6,507 nt of DNA, taken from NCBI GenBank assembly GCA_047603135.1, contig JBLKOW010000060.1, positions 1 through 6,507 of the forward strand. The letters are read 5' to 3'. This document shows, one piece after another, positions 5,328-6,507 of the stretch. How positions within the stretch are numbered: the stretch's first letter is position 1; each line of letters begins with the position of its first letter. A model generated the notes under the pieces. That model searched no databases and was not told where the DNA came from. It was given only the letters and a program-made list of their open reading frames with translations. The position numbers and the translations under genes are program-made. The DNA comes from JACJVV01 sp047603135 (GTDB lineage Archaea > Nanobdellota > Nanobdellia > Woesearchaeales > JACJVV01).

Positions 5328-6371
5328 TTACTCCTCTAGTGCACTGCGCAATTGTGAGATAAACATTTCCCAAGAATCTTCATGAATCATACCACCGCAA
5401 GCTTGTTCATGTCCACCCACATGTCCACTAATTCCTTTAATTGCTTTTTCTAAAGCTTTTTTTACATTAATATGTTTACCTGATCGAAAGGAAGTTTTCA
5501 TTTCACCATGGTGATGACGTGCAATAACAATAACTTTATCTGGATATCTAAAAAGTAATTCATTTGAAAGTTCACCTGACATAGAATTCTTATTTTCTTC
5601 ATACGTAAATACAAGTAATTTTTCATTATTTTGCTCAGCATGCGCTATTGCACGCGCAAGTAATGCATCATACGTTCCACTGAATTGTCTGTACCGTTTC
5701 ATTAAATATTTTCCTTGTGAACTTGTCTCCTCAAGTAATTCATGAGGGGTTTCAATTCGTGTTAACACTTTAATTGCTTGATTCACATCTTTTGTCTGTC
5801 CTTTCAAAATGAAATTACATATCTTAGCAAGTTCTCCTATTTTCGTGGTAAATAATGCTTTTTCAGGGGTATCAACTTCTGCATCAAATAATTCAGGCAT
5901 TCTTTCATTAATTTCATTCTTTAAGTCATCAGGAAGTTGCCAGTCTCCTATAGTTCCTGTTGCTGCAATCCATAAATGCTCCCTAAATATATCATAACTC
6001 AGTTTAGAAATACAGGTATTATCTCCTTCAATATTTTGCTTGGGATTGTAGTACTTAACACCCTGTATTGTTGCAAGGTCATGATGGTCAATCCAGTAAA
6101 TAGGGCAGTTCATTTCATTAACAAAATCCTGAGATACTTCGGCTAAATCAAGGACAAAAATAATATCTGGTCCATAATTTTTTGCTGGCTGAATGAAACG
6201 CTCATTTAGGTTTGGTGTTGCTTTGACAACTATACCTTTTCCTTTTTGTGCGTGTTTATAGAACTGTAAAAATGAGCATAATCCATCTGCATCATCATCA
6301 AAAAAGAATAATGGTCGCTCGGACGCATCAACTGCATTCTTAATTTCATCCATTTGTTCTTGAGTAAGCAT
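5328..6371 (-). CDS. DHH/DHHA1 phosphoesterase (archaeal RecJ-like)
   Basis: A 347-residue member of the DHH superfamily, which hydrolyses phosphodiester bonds in single-stranded DNA/RNA, short oligonucleotides or cyclic dinucleotides using Mn2+. Metal motifs are in order: DDDADG (25-30), LDLAE with D75, IDHHD (94-98) and GTIGDW (139-144) with D143. The DHHA1 domain follows, with GHVGGHEQACGG (316-327), the substrate-binding GGGH-type motif. All expected metal ligands are present, so activity is likely. The size is below that of archaeal GINS-associated nuclease (GAN, roughly 450 or more residues), and no OB or CBS domain is attached. It could thus be a RecJ-like exonuclease or a nanoRNase-like enzyme, and the sequence alone does not decide. 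It heads a minus-strand operon with the M50 protease and the coiled-coil protein. Confidence 0.88.
   Translation of the reverse strand: MLTQEQMDEIKNAVDASERPLFFFDDDADGLCSFLQFYKHAQKGKGIVVKATPNLNERFIQPAKNYGPDIIFVLDLAEVSQDFVNEMNCPIYWIDHHDLATIQGVKYYNPKQNIEGDNTCISKLSYDIFREHLWIAATGTIGDWQLPDDLKNEINERMPELFDAEVDTPEKALFTTKIGELAKICNFILKGQTKDVNQAIKVLTRIETPHELLEETSSQGKYLMKRYRQFSGTYDALLARAIAHAEQNNEKLLVFTYEENKNSMSGELSNELLFRYPDKVIVIARHHHGEMKTSFRSGKHINVKKALEKAIKGISGHVGGHEQACGGMIHEDSWEMFISQLRSALEE
5331..5337 (-). promoter_or_regulatory. Shine-Dalgarno site that decides the M50 protease start
   Basis: Minus-strand AGAGGAG lies five bases before the ATG at 5325 and is made from the final two GAG codons of the DHH gene. 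It favours this start over the upstream ATG at 5373. It suggests that ribosomes finishing the DHH gene reinitiate on the protease. Confidence 0.75.
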
Positions 6372-6392
6372 AGTACTGCGAGAGAACGTTTT

Positions 6393-6402
6393 TTTATAAA
6401 GG
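6393..6402 (-). promoter_or_regulatory. TATA promoter of the DHH/M50/coiled-coil operon
   Basis: Minus-strand TTTATAAA (6393-6400) is centred about 25 bases upstream of the ATG at 6371, so a leaderless transcript is expected. The bases just upstream (CC, then ACAA) are not a strong BRE. They may coincide with the end of the neighbouring putative insertion sequence. Confidence 0.65.
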
Positions 6403-6435
6403 TTGTTGTGGTTTTATTTGAATATGCTAATTGAG

Positions 6436-6507
6436 CTAAACCGCATTAATGTTACTTTTGTATCTTGCTAATGGTACTTTGTATCCAATTCCTTGGTGTA
6501 AACGTTC
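6436..6507 (-). CDS. C-terminal end of a putative integrase-core (IS3/IS481-type) transposase, cut by the window edge
   Basis: The last 23 codons of a minus-strand frame are open to the window edge and end in TAG. The segment RLHQGIGYKVPLARYK resembles the 'R-x-H-Q-x-L-G-Y-x-T-P' tail found just after the catalytic glutamate region of rve/DDE transposases. The catalytic residues lie outside the window, so neither integrity nor family can be confirmed. The 35 bases after the stop, up to about 6401, contain a TGTTGTGG sequence (plus strand from 6404) that could be the IS terminus, since IS3/IS481-type ends often start with TG. This is an inference only. Confidence 0.5.
   Translation of the reverse strand, partial: ERLHQGIGYKVPLARYKSNINAV

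Noticed and set aside
5326..5373. Upstream in-frame ATG for the M50 protease, adding 16 residues
   Set aside because: It overlaps the DHH gene by 46 bases and the added residues look like out-of-frame DHH sequence. A strong SD sits correctly before the ATG at 5325.

Overview
The window looks like an AT-rich archaeal chromosome segment, most likely from a small-genome DPANN-type lineage (Woesearchaeota/Pacearchaeota-like). This lineage call is an inference. It rests on BRE/TATA promoters placed so that several first genes would be leaderless, on Shine-Dalgarno (SD) motifs ahead of internal operon genes, and on a tRNA-Gly with A73 and no encoded CCA. A eukaryote-like dCMP deaminase and a RecJ-like DHH protein fit the same picture.

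Layout. (1) 29-1544, minus strand: a tight three-gene operon in transcription order nrdR, P-loop kinase-like NTPase, dCMP deaminase. It looks like a dNTP-supply module, with a nucleotide-sensing repressor, a putative (d)NMP-kinase-like protein and the enzyme that makes dUMP. (2) 1688-2461, minus: a VTT/DedA (SNARE-associated) multi-pass membrane protein. It is transcribed divergently from (3) 2616-3140, plus: a DoxX-family four-helix membrane protein with three [K/R]SCC motifs and a lysine-rich tail. The 139-170 bp between them carry both promoters and a small inverted repeat. (4) 3222-3932, plus: a six-helix membrane protein resembling the VC0807 family. (5) 3940-4011, minus: tRNA-Gly(UCC), converging on gene 4 with only 7 bp between. 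(6) 4081-6371, minus: a three-gene operon in the order DHH/DHHA1 phosphoesterase, M50 site-2-protease-like metallopeptidase, coiled-coil protein of unknown function. (7) 6436-6507, minus: the last 23 codons of what looks like an integrase-core (IS3/IS481-type) transposase, cut by the window edge. It ends about 35 bp upstream of the DHH gene's TATA box.

Most of the window is ordinary housekeeping and membrane-protein sequence. The points most worth following are the nrdR/kinase/deaminase operon and the DHH/M50/coiled-coil operon. In the first, a bacterial-type regulator sits under an archaeal promoter, and the kinase-deaminase pair mirrors a domain fusion known in fungal dCMP deaminases. I found no CRISPR array, rRNA, riboswitch or complete mobile element. 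No stretch over 300 bases lacks a gene.
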